Of a stretch of 6,976 nt of DNA, positions 6,045-6,976 are shown one piece after another. The stretch is from Bdellovibrionales bacterium (GTDB taxonomy: Bacteria; Bdellovibrionota; Bdellovibrionia; Bdellovibrionales; UBA1609): assembly GCA_026713205.1 (NCBI GenBank), contig JAPOOY010000168.1, positions 1 to 6,976 on the forward strand. Reading direction: 5' to 3'. Under the pieces are notes generated by a model. The model searched no databases and had not been told where the DNA came from. It was given only the letters and a program-made list of their open reading frames with translations. Every line of letters begins with the position of its first letter. Position 1 is the first letter of the stretch. Both the position numbers and the translations under genes were made by a program.

Positions 6045-6142
6045 GCTGCAATTGTGTCAAAGCCAAACTCACTTTTGACCTCCCTTTGGCTTTGAAAATT
6101 ATGAACAAAACCGGAATTTTCAAACACAATCAGTATATTAAA
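6045..6142 (-). repeat. repeat unit d (inverted)
   Basis: Read on the minus strand it starts TTTAATATACTGATTGTG, aligning with the start of unit a. It has the 19-base segment identical to a (complement of 6072-6090) and then GAGTTTGGCTTTGACACA, close to unit b's GAGTTCAGCTTTGACACA. It ends near GCAGCT. It is the shortest and most diverged unit, with an internal deletion relative to a. Confidence 0.65.
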
Positions 6143-6266
6143 GAGTATATATCAATGTTGTAAGAATATAAATACCATCAACTCCCATAGGAAATCCAAA
6201 GCTATCACATACATATTCAGTTTTTGTTTTGGAATATCCGGCTTTTGGGAATCGTTGAAGATAGTT
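6138..6266 (-). other. possible gene remnant: short minus-strand open frame ending at the repeat edge
   Basis: The minus strand is open for about 42 codons, from just after a stop near 6267 down to TAA at 6138-6140, and ends 'VDGIYILTTLIYTL'. It includes 'SKTKTEYVCDSFGFPMG', which has protein-like composition, but there is no start codon near the front. A second, overlapping minus-strand frame is open above it and has an ATG at about 6278. The pair could be a frameshifted relic of a small gene truncated by the repeat array, or chance in A/T-rich DNA. I do not recognise the sequence. Confidence 0.2.
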
Positions 6267-6292
6267 TTAAAGACAGCCATCTTTAAAACTAT
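6261..6292. other. perfect 13-bp hairpin
   Basis: ATAGTTTTAAAGA (6261-6273) is followed after the 6-base loop CAGCCA by its exact reverse complement (6280-6292). No T-run follows on either strand. It may be an operator-like palindrome or part of a structured RNA; function unknown. Confidence 0.5.
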
Positions 6293-6304
6293 TTCTAAGG
6301 ATTT

Positions 6305-6327
6305 TATCAGCAGATTTTCTACTGATA
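6305..6327. other. second hairpin, 12 bases after the first
   Basis: TATCAG (6305-6310) pairs with CTGATA (6322-6327). After one C/A mismatch, AGA (6312-6314) pairs with TCT (6318-6320) around TTT. It lies directly after the 13-bp hairpin and before the protease promoter. It may belong to one structured element with its neighbour. Confidence 0.4.
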
Positions 6328-6403
6328 CAAAGAAATAAAATTATTTAATGAAGGGGCTATATTTACCAAGCTTTTTAAAAACAAGTAATTATAGTGAATT
6401 ATC

Positions 6404-6426
6404 ATCGGAAAATTTTACCGATTTTT
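6404..6426 (+). terminator. weak terminator-like hairpin with T-run
   Basis: ATCGG (6404-6408) pairs with CCGAT (6418-6422) across an A/T loop, and a run of five T (6422-6426) follows immediately. If real, it would end plus-strand transcripts coming from the palindromic region and insulate the protease promoter 20 bases further on. The stem is only 5 bp. Confidence 0.35.
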
Positions 6427-6446
6427 AAATAAAGCCAAGGGTTTTC

Positions 6447-6474
6447 TTGACAGTAAAATAATATTTTTTATAAT
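6447..6474 (+). promoter_or_regulatory. consensus sigma70 promoter of the serine protease-like gene
   Basis: TTGACA (6447-6452) and TATAAT (6469-6474), both perfect matches, with a 16-base spacer (one short of the optimum). The predicted start near 6481 gives a leader of about 83 bases before the ATG at 6564. In that leader CCCTTC (6481-6486) can pair with GAAGGG (6518-6523). A housekeeping-type promoter of this quality predicts strong expression. Confidence 0.75.
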
Positions 6475-6563
6475 TTGCATCCCTTCTTATAAGTAACCAT
6501 AATTTTTTTGTTTTAATGAAGGGAATGTAAGAGATTTAAACTTTTTCAAGTAAGAGTAAAACA

Positions 6564-6976
6564 ATGAGTCACTTTAAACATTATATCAAAATTGTAATAT
6601 TAATCGGAGCTTTTCTTCCTTTATTTGCATTTAGTTTAATACCAAATCGTCAGGATTATCCTTTTATCGCACCTATTATCAATCCTGTAGTGCAGGGAAC
6701 AAGTATCATCATTGATGGGAATGTAATAACAAATTTTCATAATATTGAGCCATCTGTTAGTTTTCAATTTCCCATCGCGAATCATATTCTTCTTATAGAT
6801 CATAAGAAAAGAGTCATTCCGGTGACACAGATCACCGCCCTTGATGCCAAAGCTGATTTGGCTATTGTAAAAGCAAAAAATGCAGCCTCTTCTTCCGGTT
6901 ACTCTGTAAATTCTTTTTATAATGTGACACAAAAAGATAAAGGAAAAAAGGGAGTTATTGCCGGATTTCTTGAGGG
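6564..6976 (+). CDS. exported trypsin/HtrA-like serine protease, N-terminal part (cut by window end)
   Basis: Open from ATG 6564 to the last base, about 137 codons, so the C-terminus is outside the window. Residues 1-23 form a signal peptide-like sequence, a basic start followed by 'IVILIGAFLPLFAFS'. Residues 44-59, 'QGTSIIIDGNVITNFH', match the 'GTGFIID...VTNxH' segment of S1-type proteases and make His59 the likely catalytic histidine. 'DAKADLAIVKAK' (about 94-105) matches the second catalytic motif 'DLAlLkv', with Asp98. The spacing His-Asp (39) lies between HtrA-type and trypsin values. The catalytic Ser and any PDZ domain would lie beyond 6976, so an inactive homologue cannot be excluded. 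Only a weak ribosome site (AAGAG at 6552-6556) precedes the ATG. It is divergent from the phytochelatin synthase-like gene, with the palindromic array between. Confidence 0.65.
   Translation, partial: MSHFKHYIKIVILIGAFLPLFAFSLIPNRQDYPFIAPIINPVVQGTSIIIDGNVITNFHNIEPSVSFQFPIANHILLIDHKKRVIPVTQITALDAKADLAIVKAKNAASSSGYSVNSFYNVTQKDKGKKGVIAGFLE

Larger units (their letters stand above)
5707..6142. repeat. four-unit imperfect palindromic repeat array (a> b> <c <d)
   Basis: About 436 bases fold back on themselves with a centre near 5930. The array has four diverged copies of one unit of roughly 98-113 bases: two head-to-tail on the plus strand, then two inverted. Every unit has a TATAC-type start, a GGTCAAAA-type core (GGCCAAAA in c) and a GC-GCT-like end. 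Core positions are 5782-5789 (a), 5892-5899 (b), 5963-5970 (c, inverted) and 6073-6080 (d, inverted). The best paired segments are 5871-5900 with 5962-5991 and 5766-5790 with 6072-6096. Unit spacings of 107-112 bases with indels, and stops in the frames I read, argue against coding. It could be a miniature inverted-repeat (MITE) type element, an RNA-producing locus, or a protein-binding array. I see no transposase and no clear target-site duplication. Confidence 0.8.

Noticed and set aside
5707..6142. CRISPR array or integron attC site
   Set aside because: Units are inverted pairs without regular short repeats and unique spacers, and the palindrome lacks the paired GTTRRRY/RYYYAAC boxes of attC.
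6516..6530. Four-codon leader peptide (ATG AAG GGA ATG TAA) upstream of the protease
   Set aside because: No ribosome site, no regulatory codon run, and such short frames are expected by chance.
6636..6932. Minus-strand open frame of 98 codons
   Set aside because: Antisense to the protease-like gene, which has His and Asp motifs, a signal peptide and a consensus promoter.

Overview
The window is AT-rich DNA from a Gram-negative bacterium. It encodes a PpiD/SurA-like membrane-anchored protein, a putative lipoprotein with a VWA-like fold, and exported enzymes. The gene mix and the style of the VWA-like lipoprotein recall Bdellovibrionota and related low-GC 'delta' lineages. That placement is inference; nothing here fixes the taxon.

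Layout. (1) 1-1220, plus strand: a 182-base leader with a 10-bp inverted repeat, then a PpiD-like protein with a SurA N-terminal domain but no parvulin catalytic domain. A weak terminator candidate follows. (2) 1497-2555, plus strand: a probable lipoprotein with a VWA-like fold and a degraded metal site. (3) 2641-5614, minus strand, convergent with the lipoprotein gene: three same-strand genes. In transcription order they are an exported phytochelatin-synthase-like cysteine peptidase, a short polyprenyl synthetase (IspA-like) starting 4 bases after the previous stop, and an M24 Xaa-Pro aminopeptidase (PepP-like), which may also have its own promoter. A good sigma70-type promoter sits just before the first gene and argues for a downstream start codon. 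(4) 5684-6563: about 880 bases without an intact gene, between two divergent genes. (5) 6564-6976, plus strand: the start of an exported trypsin/HtrA-like serine protease, cut by the window end, behind a consensus TTGACA-16-TATAAT promoter.

The most unusual content is in part 4. Positions 5707-6142 hold a large imperfect palindrome built from four diverged copies of one roughly 100-110 bp unit, two direct then two inverted (a> b> <c <d). The copies are mosaic: the first halves match as a/d and b/c, while the second halves match as a/c and b/d. A simple explanation is inversion of a 61-bp core between two 30-bp inverted repeats (5871-5900 and 5962-5991). The three imperfections in the best stems are all G-U pairs in a plus-strand transcript, which hints at an RNA-level role. 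Three further hairpins lie between the palindrome and the protease promoter.

The minus-strand trio has one plausible physical operon, but I see no single pathway joining glutathione/phytochelatin chemistry, prenyl diphosphate synthesis and proline-peptide turnover. No rRNA, tRNA, CRISPR array or intact insertion sequence was recognised.
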